64,000 nt of DNA, from assembly GCA_020634455.1 (NCBI GenBank), contig JACKBQ010000001.1, positions 3,844,001 through 3,908,000 of the forward strand, in the 5' to 3' direction. A model generated the notes under the pieces. That model was given only the letters and a program-made list of their open reading frames with translations, searched no databases and was not told the origin of the DNA. Source of the DNA: Ardenticatenaceae bacterium. Its GTDB lineage: Bacteria; Chloroflexota; Anaerolineae; Promineifilales; Promineifilaceae. Every line of letters begins with the position of its first letter. Position 1 is the stretch's first letter. Shown here piece by piece: positions 50,525 to 59,220 of this stretch. The translations under genes and the position numbers were made by a program.

Positions 50525-50992
50525 ATGATTGCTTTATTTGTAGATATCGCCACTCGATTTGGCATTAAGCCTAAAGAGGCAGAACGTTTTTCCAAATTTT
50601 TGGTTGTGGGGGCCATTGGCTTTATTGTTGATTTTGGTACATTAACTTTGTTGGTAGAGGTTTTCCACCTTCCCACGCTAATTGCCAATACCATTTCTTT
50701 TACGATGGCCGTGATTAGTAACTTTACGCTTAATCGGTATTGGACTTATCCCGATTCCCGGCAGAAGAAGCTTAGCTCTCAGCTCAGCCAATTTGCCTTG
50801 GTGAGCATTATTGGTCTGGCCATTAACAATTCGCTCCTTTGGTTACTGGAATCTCCGTTTGATTCACTTCTGGAAACAGTGGGTGTTTTTGTGGGCAAAG
50901 GATACATTCCCGCCAAAATGGTGGCGACCGTTGTGGTGCTCTTTTGGAACTTTTTTGTCAATCGCTACTGGACGTATAACGACGTTGATTGA
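50525..50992 (+). CDS. GtrA-family membrane protein
   Basis: The 155-aa protein has four membrane helices and the GtrA landmarks FSKFLVVGAIGFIVDFGTLTL, ANTISFTMAVISNFTLNRYWTY and a second ..FVNRYWTY near the end. GtrA proteins are thought to flip lipid-linked sugars. The gene ends two bases before the glycosyltransferase start, so the two form an operon. Confidence 0.9.
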   Translation: MIALFVDIATRFGIKPKEAERFSKFLVVGAIGFIVDFGTLTLLVEVFHLPTLIANTISFTMAVISNFTLNRYWTYPDSRQKKLSSQLSQFALVSIIGLAINNSLLWLLESPFDSLLETVGVFVGKGYIPAKMVATVVVLFWNFFVNRYWTYNDVD

Positions 50993-50994
50993 GT

Positions 50995-52134
50995 ATGAGA
51001 ATTGGCATTGACGTAACGGCCGCTTTAACCCAGGGTGGGGGAATTGGCCGGTACACGCGGGAACTGATTCACGCCCTGGTAGCGGTTGACCAAAGCAATC
51101 ACTACCATTTTTTTTCGGCAAAGGCGCCTGCCAGTTTGCCGGTGCCTCAGCCGCTGCCTGAGGCGGAAAATGTGAGCTGCACACCTGCGCCGCTGGATGA
51201 ACGCTGGCTGTACCGCCTCTGGTACAGATTGCGACTGCCGCTGCCGGTGCAGGGGGTGACGGGGCCGCTGGATTTGTTTCACTCGCCGGATTTTGTGCTG
51301 CCGCCGGTAAACGGCCGTATCCCCACCCTCCTCACCGTCCATGATCTTTCCTTTGTGCATTACCCCCACGTCTTCCCAGAGCGACTGGTAAGTTACCTCA
51401 ACCAGGTCGTGCCCTGGTCTATTCGCCGCGCCACGCACATTCTGGCCGATTCTGAGGCAACCCGGCAAGATTTGCTGGGAATTTGGCAGGTGCCGGATGA
51501 AAAGGTGACGGTTTTGTACAGCGGCGTGCATGAGCGGTTTCAGCCGGTGGAGGATGTGGGGATGGTTACGGCCGTTCGCCAAAAATACCGTCTCCAAAAT
51601 TTCCCCTACATCCTTAGCGTGGGCACGCTCCAGCCCCGCAAAAATTACCAGATGCTCATTCGCGCCTTTGCCCCGCTGGCTGATAAATTGCCCCATCACC
51701 TCGTCATCTCCGGCGGCAAAGGGTGGCTTTACGACGAGATGCTGGCCGAAGTGGAGCGGCAAGGGCTAACTGGTCGGGTTCACTTCATCGGCTTTGTGGA
51801 CGATGCCGATTTGCCCACGCTTTACGGCGCCGCCGACCTGTTTGTGTTCCCCAGTTTGTACGAAGGCTTTGGTTTGCCGTTGTTAGAGGCGATGGGTTGC
51901 GGAACGGCCGTACTCACCTCCAACAGCTCTTCACTGCCAGAAGTTGCCGGAAACGCTGCCCCACAGCTTTCCCCCACTGACCAGCCAGCCTGGACCGAAG
52001 CAATCTATCACTTGCTCTCTCATGAGGATCTGCGCCAACAATATGTGCAAAAAGGTCGAGAGCAGGCCCGTCGCTTTTCCTGGCAACAGTCCGCAATGCA
52101 ATTGTTAAACATTTATCAGCAGTTGCTCGCGTAA
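50995..52134 (+). CDS. GT4-family glycosyltransferase
   Basis: The 379-aa enzyme opens MRIGIDVTAALTQGGGIGRY, the N-terminal Rossmann loop of GT4 enzymes. The C-terminal domain shows ILSVGTLQPRKNYQMLI and the E-x7-E motif in PSLYEGFGLPLLEAMGCG. It would transfer a sugar from a nucleotide donor onto a surface glycan or lipid. ATG 50995 lies two bases after the GtrA stop. Confidence 0.92.
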   Translation: MRIGIDVTAALTQGGGIGRYTRELIHALVAVDQSNHYHFFSAKAPASLPVPQPLPEAENVSCTPAPLDERWLYRLWYRLRLPLPVQGVTGPLDLFHSPDFVLPPVNGRIPTLLTVHDLSFVHYPHVFPERLVSYLNQVVPWSIRRATHILADSEATRQDLLGIWQVPDEKVTVLYSGVHERFQPVEDVGMVTAVRQKYRLQNFPYILSVGTLQPRKNYQMLIRAFAPLADKLPHHLVISGGKGWLYDEMLAEVERQGLTGRVHFIGFVDDADLPTLYGAADLFVFPSLYEGFGLPLLEAMGCGTAVLTSNSSSLPEVAGNAAPQLSPTDQPAWTEAIYHLLSHEDLRQQYVQKGREQARRFSWQQSAMQLLNIYQQLLA

Positions 52135-52522
52135 TTTAACCAGGCTGCGTCATAAGGATGGCAGGTGGCCTCTGGAAACGGTTGTCAACTACACCAAACG
52201 GCTATGACCCACAGTTTTGCCACAAAATTAGTACCCATTAGCTATTACCCCAGGTTTTGAGTAGTACCAACTTCTCATTATGTGAACTATGCATTTCTTA
52301 TAGTCCTGTGCATAATGGGAATAATTATTAAGGTTTGTTCACCGAGTAGTACCTAACTGAATAGAGGGTTCCTCAACATTGTTAACGGCCGTTCCATCAA
52401 GCCGCCCGCCAAGCCTCCGATTGGTTTTCAGCATTTGCCAATTGGAAACGTCACCACCCAATGGGTCTGCATACCAGGGTGACCGGCAACTACTTCGGAT
52501 GACCAGCTAGGAGGACAATCAA
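52135..52522. other. 388-base leader/intergenic region ahead of the large ATPase gene
   Basis: Two GAGTAGTACC direct repeats lie at 52259-52268 and 52344-52353 (85-base spacing). A small structure, GTCACC/GGTGAC (52450-52455 with 52478-52483) enclosing ACCCAATGGGT, is just upstream of the AGGAGG site. The region is AT-rich in its middle. No tRNA, known riboswitch or clear promoter was recognised. Confidence 0.45.
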
Positions 52523-55500
52523 ATGACATCGGGATTGTTCCGTGGTGTCATGAAACTCAAAACACTTTGCGTTGCTGGCGCGTTTTCCCAGCAGCATGAT
52601 GATCATCCGCTACCAAGTTTCCCCACCAATGTTTTGGTTCATACACACATCTTCAAATTTTACGTAGAAAGTGCCTTCGATAAAGCGCTGGACGTTGTCA
52701 ACCTTAATCGTGATATTGATTTAATTTTTATTGACGCCGACAAAGATTCCTTGCCAGAGATTGTGATGTTCATGACTCAGGCACGCGAAATACGGCCGAA
52801 ACTTCCCATCGTCGTTTTTACCAGCCATGCCGATGACCGGATGCGCTACCTCATGCGGGCTGGTGCTACCTGGCACTTCCTAAAAGAGTCCCCCAATTTG
52901 GTTCACCTGGTAGAGCAGGTGCAGCAGCACGTCTTTTCTGCCACCAACTGGCAAGAACTGTTCGACCAGTACGCTGCGGAAACGCTCAAACCTCGCATTG
53001 AGCCAGGCCTTAGCTACACCGATCTGGAAGCGCTCACCCAAAACCCCGAAGAGCGGTACATCATCAAGCGGCTGTTTGCTGGCAGCGACGTGGTGCAAAT
53101 ATTCCGCATGGATGAAGGCTTTAGCGGTTCTCGAATCTACACTGTCAAACCCGCCCACCAGCTCAAGCGCATTCTCAAAATTGATGTGGCCGACCGGCTA
53201 GAAGCGGTGCAAGAAAAGCAAGAGCGGCTCATCCAGCCCCGGCTGAATCGGCAGGTGGGTCAGATTCAGGGAAAGATGATTCGTGGCGAGCATCTGGCAG
53301 GCGCTTGCTACACGCTGGCTGGTTCCAACAAAGATGCCATCACCCTTACCCAATTTTTGCGAGACCAAAACCGGGTGCGCAAAGAACTGATTGACAAAGT
53401 GCTAGGCCAGCTGCGCCACAGTTTGGAGCAGCTTTACGCAGGCAGCTCCGACACGGAACTGCGCTATTGGGCACCGCTGTATGCGCGCGTACTGCCTCCC
53501 AGCCTCACCCTTGACGATGCAGAACTGATTGAGCCAGAAGCCAACGGGGCTGATTTTGTCATTTCGGCCGATGAGTTGACCACGCTTTCGGCTGTGCCGG
53601 GCAATGCCGCCCTGCGCCAGATTCACCAGGCGGTGCGGAATGGTGAAACACCCAGTGTGGTGCTGCGTGGTTTTGAAGTGGCTGAGTTGGACACTCAGGA
53701 AGGCGTGTTGTACGTTCACGACGATTTGATTTCACGCTATCCCATCTCCAACCTACTCAAAGACAAAAATCATCCAATTTTGCGCTTCAAGATTCGGCTT
53801 AAAGAGTCTCAGCGGCAAATGCTCACCCATCCGGTTTTCCGGCGGGGAAAGCGCATCAGCGTGCGTGGTTGCGTTTCGGCTACAGATGAGACGATTCTGG
53901 CAGAAAACATCGAAAAGATCACTGGTAATGCCTTCGATTTTGAAAACGATGCCTTTGAGTTTGCTTCTGGTCGCTTTTTGTCGCCTATTACCAATGTGCG
54001 CTGTTTGCAGTGGGAAATCGGCCGTGAGGACATGATTGTGCCCATCCCGCAGGTGTCACCCGTGGTGCACGGGGATTTGAACACTAGCAACATTTTGGTG
54101 GAAGTCAGCGACGAGATGCCGGTCTGGTTTATTGACTTTTCTGACGCGCGGCCAGGGCATGTTTATTTTGATTTGGCGAAGCTAGAGGTGGAGTTCCGCA
54201 CTCACATTTTGTTCCGCCTGTACAAAGAGATGGTGGATGAGGGGTTGTGGGACGAGACGACGGCGACGCAGTTTGCCTTGTTGGTAGAAAATGTGCTGCT
54301 GAAAACGGCCGAATTCACCTTCGATGATTTTCTGTCTAACCTGCGAGATTTCCAGCCGGAGTGGTACGACAACCTGTACACGCACTTCCCCATGTACTCG
54401 GAAAACTTGCTCTACTTCCTCTTCTCGCTGCGGCAGATTGCCGAAACGTACAGCCCGGAGCGGTTTAAGTATCATTTTCCAGTGGCTGTCTTTTTCCACA
54501 GCATGGCCGCGCTAAAGTTCAAGGGGCTGGATGATGCCCCCTGGGCCAAGCGGCTGGCGCTATGTGCGGCGCTAGTCTCTGGTAAGCAGGCAATTGAAGG
54601 TGGGGAACGGCCGTCTGAACTCACCGAAGTCCTCAGCAATTTACGCCAGCGCAGTTCTTTTGCCGCTATCACCATCGGCAGCGGCGAGGATCGTAAATAT
54701 TTGCTGCAATGGAACAGTAACTGGGGCATGTTCAACTTGGTAGGCGGCAAGGTAGATAACCAAAAGGGCGACCGCGACTCCTTTGCCCGTGCCATCCAGC
54801 GCGAGCTTCAAGAAGAGCTAGGTATCCGCAACCCCAAAGATTATCGCATTGTGCACGAATTCAAGCCCGTCAACAAGCGGCAGTTCTCCCGCCGAGAGTT
54901 TGTCTTCAAAGATTATGAATTCCGCATTTTCCAAATTGAGCTACTGCCGCGTCATCCGCTGACCCGTGAGGAATTTGACTGGTACGCCCAACGCTTTTCC
55001 ACAGAACGTGAGAATGTGTTGGTTACCCGTGCCGAAATTGAGCGGCTGCGCACCATTGATAACCGCCCGATTTCCGACACCACGCGCATGATTTTGCAAG
55101 AGCTAGGCGAAATCACCTCTGCCGAAGGTTCCGACCTGATGGTGTCGCTCGATTTTGAGCTGGATCATGAAGATGTGGTGGTAAGCAGAGGCCGGGCCAA
55201 CGTGCAGGCCCGACTGATCAATCCGCTATTTGGTAACCTGGTAGAAAACGTGACGCTGGAGGTGCTGCCTTCTACCGGCTATGAAACCGAGCGCGACTCC
55301 GCAATATTAGCCGTGGGCACCTTGGATGCCGGGCAGGATTATCCGATCTCACTTTGGTTGCAGCCGCGCGAGAAGCAAACCAGCCTGACGCTGCGTGCTA
55401 CCTATTACGATGTGCGTGGCCACGAATACCGCCAGCTCATCGAAAAGCCGATCAGCTTCCAGGCGCAGGAGCGCTCGCTCTTCCACATTGACAATCCATA

Positions 55501-56710
55501 CGTGGTGGGCAAACCGCTCACGCCTGCCTCAGAAGATTTGTACCAGGGGCGCGAAGATGTGTTTATGTGGATTGAGGAAAATCTGCTGGGCAAAACGCAG
55601 CCGCACACGCTCATTTTGTACGGCCAACGGCGCATGGGCAAGACGTCCACACTGTACCAGCTGGTTGGCGGTAAGCGCGGCAAAACCATCCGCGAATACC
55701 CAGGCTACCCAATTTACCCGGTTTACATTGATTTGCAGCGGTTGGCGGGCTGCGAAATGCCGGAATTTTTTGCTCGCCTGAGCCAGCACATTATTCGTAA
55801 CCTGCACAAGCGGGGCATTGCCATTGCCCAGCGCGAAAACTGGTCTTCCAATGGCGCGTTGTTTAGTGAATTTGACCAGTTTTTGGATGAGATTGAAGAG
55901 AAGCTGCCGCCCAATGGCTTGCTGGTGCTCATTATTGATGAGCTGGAGCAGCTGCAAGAAAGCGTGGAACGAGGGCGGCTTTCGTATGATGTTTTCCCGT
56001 ATTTGCGTTCGCTGATGCAGCATCGCACGCGCATTACGTTTATTTTGGCTGGTACCAATCAGCTCGTGGAAGATTATTGGAGCATTATTTTCCACGTGGG
56101 CATTAGCCGGGAGATTGATTCATTAAGTCGTGAAGAGACTGAGCGATTGATTCGTGAGCCAGTGGCTCCCATGATTCAGTATGATGATTTGGCGGTGGAT
56201 CGCATCTGGTTAACAACGCGCGGACAGCCTTATTTTAGTCAGCTAATCTGCCACCGCCTGGTGAGTTCCACGAACCTGGAAGGGCGGCGCAGCAAGCTGA
56301 TTACGATTGGGGATGTGCGCGACACGATCAATCTGGTGATTGAAGAGGATGACAGCCATTTGCAGCATCTTTGGAACGAGAGTACGGCCGTTGAGCGTTT
56401 TGTCATGGCGTCTTTGGCTGGTACCCACGATATTGGCGAAGAGAACGTGTCGCGGGCAGAAATCTCGTCCCGGCTGCGCGAAACCAGCTACTCCGAAGAT
56501 GCCATCAACATGGCGCTGAAGCAGCTAGAGGTGCGTCGCCTGCTGACGCGGGTGTCCGTCGAGCGGCAGATTCAACGCCGCCTGGCCCAGCCCAACGGCT
56601 GGGAACCGACGCTGATCAGCAAAGATTATGCTTATGCCATCTCCTTCGATTTATTGCGTCGCTGGGTAGCGCGCAAACATCCGTTGGGATCGCTTTTATC
56701 CACGACCTGA
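52523..56710 (+). CDS. 1395-aa multidomain signalling protein: receiver-like + APH-type kinase fold + NUDIX + beta domain + STAND-like ATPase
   Basis: ATG 52523 follows AGGAGG. Residues about 10-138 are receiver-like, keeping Asp71 (LIFIDADKD), Thr100 and Lys121 but lacking the N-terminal acidic pair. Residues about 175-660 are an aminoglycoside-phosphotransferase/TCAD9-like fold: SGSRIYTV with Lys219 in RILKID, the catalytic loop VVHGDLNTSNILV (Asp518, Asn523) and WFIDFSDARPGH (Asp538). Residues about 711-865 are NUDIX, with RELQEELG but an insertion in the box. A predicted beta-sandwich covers about 872-980. Residues about 995-1390 are an ATPase with Walker A GQRRMGKT (1034-1041) and Walker B LLVLIIDE (1133-1140). 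The role is inferred only. Confidence 0.85.
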   Translation: MTSGLFRGVMKLKTLCVAGAFSQQHDDHPLPSFPTNVLVHTHIFKFYVESAFDKALDVVNLNRDIDLIFIDADKDSLPEIVMFMTQAREIRPKLPIVVFTSHADDRMRYLMRAGATWHFLKESPNLVHLVEQVQQHVFSATNWQELFDQYAAETLKPRIEPGLSYTDLEALTQNPEERYIIKRLFAGSDVVQIFRMDEGFSGSRIYTVKPAHQLKRILKIDVADRLEAVQEKQERLIQPRLNRQVGQIQGKMIRGEHLAGACYTLAGSNKDAITLTQFLRDQNRVRKELIDKVLGQLRHSLEQLYAGSSDTELRYWAPLYARVLPPSLTLDDAELIEPEANGADFVISADELTTLSAVPGNAALRQIHQAVRNGETPSVVLRGFEVAELDTQEGVLYVHDDLISRYPISNLLKDKNHPILRFKIRLKESQRQMLTHPVFRRGKRISVRGCVSATDETILAENIEKITGNAFDFENDAFEFASGRFLSPITNVRCLQWEIGREDMIVPIPQVSPVVHGDLNTSNILVEVSDEMPVWFIDFSDARPGHVYFDLAKLEVEFRTHILFRLYKEMVDEGLWDETTATQFALLVENVLLKTAEFTFDDFLSNLRDFQPEWYDNLYTHFPMYSENLLYFLFSLRQIAETYSPERFKYHFPVAVFFHSMAALKFKGLDDAPWAKRLALCAALVSGKQAIEGGERPSELTEVLSNLRQRSSFAAITIGSGEDRKYLLQWNSNWGMFNLVGGKVDNQKGDRDSFARAIQRELQEELGIRNPKDYRIVHEFKPVNKRQFSRREFVFKDYEFRIFQIELLPRHPLTREEFDWYAQRFSTERENVLVTRAEIERLRTIDNRPISDTTRMILQELGEITSAEGSDLMVSLDFELDHEDVVVSRGRANVQARLINPLFGNLVENVTLEVLPSTGYETERDSAILAVGTLDAGQDYPISLWLQPREKQTSLTLRATYYDVRGHEYRQLIEKPISFQAQERSLFHIDNPYVVGKPLTPASEDLYQGREDVFMWIEENLLGKTQPHTLILYGQRRMGKTSTLYQLVGGKRGKTIREYPGYPIYPVYIDLQRLAGCEMPEFFARLSQHIIRNLHKRGIAIAQRENWSSNGALFSEFDQFLDEIEEKLPPNGLLVLIIDELEQLQESVERGRLSYDVFPYLRSLMQHRTRITFILAGTNQLVEDYWSIIFHVGISREIDSLSREETERLIREPVAPMIQYDDLAVDRIWLTTRGQPYFSQLICHRLVSSTNLEGRRSKLITIGDVRDTINLVIEEDDSHLQHLWNESTAVERFVMASLAGTHDIGEENVSRAEISSRLRETSYSEDAINMALKQLEVRRLLTRVSVERQIQRRLAQPNGWEPTLISKDYAYAISFDLLRRWVARKHPLGSLLSTT

Positions 56711-56793
56711 TGACTGGACTTGGGTAATTGCTAATTACTGAATTACCCAAAACTGTCAGTTTGGGGCGTATAGTTTGGTGGAGCTTTTTATTT

Positions 56794-58092
56794 ATGTCTT
56801 ACATTGTTGGACATCCGATAAAACATCCGGCTGATTTTTACGGCCGTCATGAACAAATTACCCGCTTTTTTGAGATTATTGGCGGCAGACAGACGCAATC
56901 TGTGAGTGTATTGGGTGTGCGTCGTGCGGGTAAGACTTCTTTTTTACAATACGTGGCTCATCCGACCACGATGGCACACTATTTGCCCAATCCTGATGCG
57001 TATACAATGGTTTATCTGGATATGTCTTCTTGCAAGACGTCAGCCGATTTTTACCATCGGTTGCTGCAACGGCTGCGCCTGAGCTTGGGCAAGGCTCGGA
57101 CCGATTTTTTGTGGAAAGAGTCGCCCCGTGGTCAAACCAAACTGTATGATATTGAAGCATACTTGTGCCAATTCCCAGATACGCGCATCGTGCTGCTGTT
57201 GGATGAGTTTGACCATTTGCGCACAGAGGCGTTTGACCAGGATTTTTTAACTGAGCTGCGGGCAATGACAGGCGTTTTGGAATATGATCTGGCCTGCGTA
57301 ACGGCCTCTTACTGGGATTTGTATACGCTGGGGGCGCGGCTGGGCTTGCCGCCAACGTCGCCGTTTTACAATATTTTTTACCCCACACCGATTTATATGT
57401 CCTCTTTGGAGTTAACGGAGGCGACGGCGCTGATTGACACGCCTGCGGCAAAAGGTGGGGTGCGCTTCAGTGAAGATGAGGTTCGCGATATTCAGGAATT
57501 GGCGGGGTCATTGCCGTTTTTTGTGCAGGCAACGGCCGCAAAATGGTTCCGACACAAACGAACAGGTGCATCCCCGGACTCAGAGACGGCTCGGCGGCAA
57601 CTGGCGGCTGATTTGGCTCCTTATTTTGATCAGTGGTGGCACAATTTTACCAGCAGCGAGCGTAACGCTTTGCTTACGGTAGCGGGCGAACGGCCGTTAA
57701 CCGACCTCGATTATCCACCCTTGGAATTGGACAGCATTATGCGCCGCCTGAATGGCTATGGGCTTGTTTTCCAGGCGGACGAGCGTTGGATGATAAACGG
57801 CCGTATCTTCCAAACCTGGCTGCGACAATACGCTCAACTGCAAGATGTCCGACCCGTTGTGCCCCAACCTGTTTCCGGCGCAGAGCTGGCCCGCATTCGT
57901 CATGCCTTGGTAGATTCCTTCGATTTAGACGAACTGCGCACCCTCTGCTTTGACCTGGGTATGGATTTTGAATCGTTGCCGGGGCAGGGCAAACCAGCCA
58001 AAGCCCGCGAGATGGTTAACTACTGGCGCAATCGTCATGATTTAACTCGGCTCACCGAGGCAATTCGTTACGAGCGGGGCGATATTATTTGA
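56794..58092 (+). CDS. P-loop ATPase with C-terminal death-like/effector-associated domain
   Basis: The 432-aa protein starts at ATG 56794 with GGAG ahead; the longer frame has no better site. Walker A is GVRRAGKTS (about residues 41-49), Walker B RIVLLLDEFDHL, and FYGRHEQITRFFEIIGG is the usual STAND/ORC entry. A winged-helix-like region follows. The last about 70 residues (ELARIRHALVDSFDLDELRT, LCFDLGMDFESLPGQGKPAK) are a bacterial death-like/effector-associated adaptor fold, known from conflict systems where it links sensors to effectors. It lies 83 bases after the 1395-aa gene and shares its ATPase type. No effector domain is present. Confidence 0.85.
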   Translation: MSYIVGHPIKHPADFYGRHEQITRFFEIIGGRQTQSVSVLGVRRAGKTSFLQYVAHPTTMAHYLPNPDAYTMVYLDMSSCKTSADFYHRLLQRLRLSLGKARTDFLWKESPRGQTKLYDIEAYLCQFPDTRIVLLLDEFDHLRTEAFDQDFLTELRAMTGVLEYDLACVTASYWDLYTLGARLGLPPTSPFYNIFYPTPIYMSSLELTEATALIDTPAAKGGVRFSEDEVRDIQELAGSLPFFVQATAAKWFRHKRTGASPDSETARRQLAADLAPYFDQWWHNFTSSERNALLTVAGERPLTDLDYPPLELDSIMRRLNGYGLVFQADERWMINGRIFQTWLRQYAQLQDVRPVVPQPVSGAELARIRHALVDSFDLDELRTLCFDLGMDFESLPGQGKPAKAREMVNYWRNRHDLTRLTEAIRYERGDII

Positions 58093-58129
58093 GCCAGTTT
58101 CCATTTTGAACCCACAAATTCCTTTTCTT

Positions 58130-58163
58130 AAAAATGCCAGCAAATTTTCTTGCTGGCATTTTT
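58130..58163 (+). terminator. Terminator of the two-gene ATPase unit
   Basis: AAAAATGCCAGCAA (58130-58143) pairs perfectly with TTGCTGGCATTTTT (58150-58163), loop of six. Confidence 0.9.
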
Positions 58164-58180
58164 GATCCATTTATGATTTC

Positions 58181-58209
58181 TTGATTCTGTTACCACCCCC
58201 TACTATAAT
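58181..58209 (+). promoter_or_regulatory. Sigma-70-type promoter of the beta-flower gene
   Basis: TTGATT (58181-58186), 17-base spacer, perfect TATAAT (58204-58209). Confidence 0.7.
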
Positions 58210-58273
58210 GCAGGCACCAAATAGACAATGCTTTTAGGTAGTAAACGGCCGTAACGAGTTGAGGATTGTAAGA

Positions 58274-58624
58274 ATGATACCAATTTATCGCACTGATGGT
58301 GAGTGGGTAGCAGTGTATTTAAAAGGACATCTATTTAATGTGGATGGTGAATGGGTGGGCTTTGCGGTAGGACGCGATGTGTACGACCCAGGAGGGCTGT
58401 ATTTAGGTTTTTTAAGCAACGATAAACGCCTGCTGCGTAAGCGCACCCGTCCCGATGACAAGCTGCGTTTGGAACCGCCGCCACGCCCGGAACGGCCGAA
58501 AATCCCTGCCAGTATGCCCTTAGCCCCACTTTTGCCTTCACTGCCCCACCAAATTATTGATATGTTTGAAGAGTTTCCCGAGCGGCTCATGTATGTTTCT
58601 GAGACGCGCCCAGATATGGATTAA
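58274..58624 (+). CDS. Small protein with 4-fold beta-flower-like repeats
   Basis: The 116-aa product starts at ATG 58274 (IPIYRTDGEWVAVYLKG). Residues about 3-60 hold three or four short repeats of the type (D/N)GEWV(G/A), GLYLGF and FNVDGEWVGF, as in the 4-fold beta-flower proteins. A basic proline-rich linker (RLEPPPRPERPKIPAS) leads to a short C-terminal helix. No enzymatic residues. It has its own promoter and terminator-bounded locus right after the ATPase pair. A sensor or ligand-binding role is possible but not shown. Confidence 0.7.
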   Translation: MIPIYRTDGEWVAVYLKGHLFNVDGEWVGFAVGRDVYDPGGLYLGFLSNDKRLLRKRTRPDDKLRLEPPPRPERPKIPASMPLAPLLPSLPHQIIDMFEEFPERLMYVSETRPDMD

Positions 58625-58627
58625 GAA

Positions 58628-58705
58628 AAAGCCACAGAGGCAAAAGAGAAATCTGAGAATGAACCAACGCCTCAACATTCTCTGTGCTCTCTGTGGCTAA
58701 TATTT
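58628..58705. repeat. CCACAGAGGC dispersed inverted repeat
   Basis: AAGCCACAGAGGCAAAAGAG is mirrored by CTCTGTGCTCTCTGTGGC. Same family as 6746-6826 and 61630-61712. Confidence 0.65.
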
Positions 58706-58743
58706 GGATAGGCACTAATTTTTGCTGCAAAGAGGACAATCTT

Positions 58744-59220
58744 TTGGAAGGAAAACGGCCGTTTGATTCCCAAGTAACACTCACCCAATTAATGGGCCCT
58801 GTCAATGCCAACAATCTAGGTAATGTCCACGGTGGTCACATCATGAAGCTGTGCGATGAAGCAGGTGGCATGGCGGCTACCAAGCACGCCCGCCGTCCCG
58901 CCGTCACCGTCACCGTAGATTCGATGAACTTCCACTCGCCCGTCAATATCGGCAACCTCATGACGGTACACGCTCAGGTTACCTGGGTAGGGCGTACCTC
59001 CATGGAAACCCGCGTGGTGGTGACGGCCGAAAATGTGATTACCGGAGCAGTAACCCACACCAACACCGCCTATTTTGTCTATGTGGCGCTGGATGAAAAC
59101 GGCCGTCCCATCCCCGTACCTCCCCTCATTTTGGAAACCGACGAAGAAAAAGCCCGCTTTGAGCGCGCCGCCCAACGGCAGGCGCATCGGTTGCAGCGAC
59201 GACAGCAGGAAAAGCTATGA
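58744..59220 (+). CDS. Acyl-CoA thioesterase, hotdog fold
   Basis: The 158-aa product probably starts at TTG 58744 with GAGG eight bases ahead; the frame further upstream is repeat DNA. The hotdog core is LTQLMGPVNANNLGNVHGGH and IMKLCDEAGGMAATKHA, then VTVTVDSMNFHSPVNIGNLM and VGRTSMETRVVV, as in YciA-type and acyl-CoA thioesterases. It would hydrolyse acyl-CoA to free acid and CoA. Its stop overlaps the ATG of the BchI-like gene (ATGA), so they are coupled. Confidence 0.9.
   Translation: MEGKRPFDSQVTLTQLMGPVNANNLGNVHGGHIMKLCDEAGGMAATKHARRPAVTVTVDSMNFHSPVNIGNLMTVHAQVTWVGRTSMETRVVVTAENVITGAVTHTNTAYFVYVALDENGRPIPVPPLILETDEEKARFERAAQRQAHRLQRRQQEKL

Noticed and set aside
52135..52522. Possible riboswitch ahead of the 1395-aa gene
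   Set aside because: Only one short stem and two direct repeats are seen; no known class or terminator matches.
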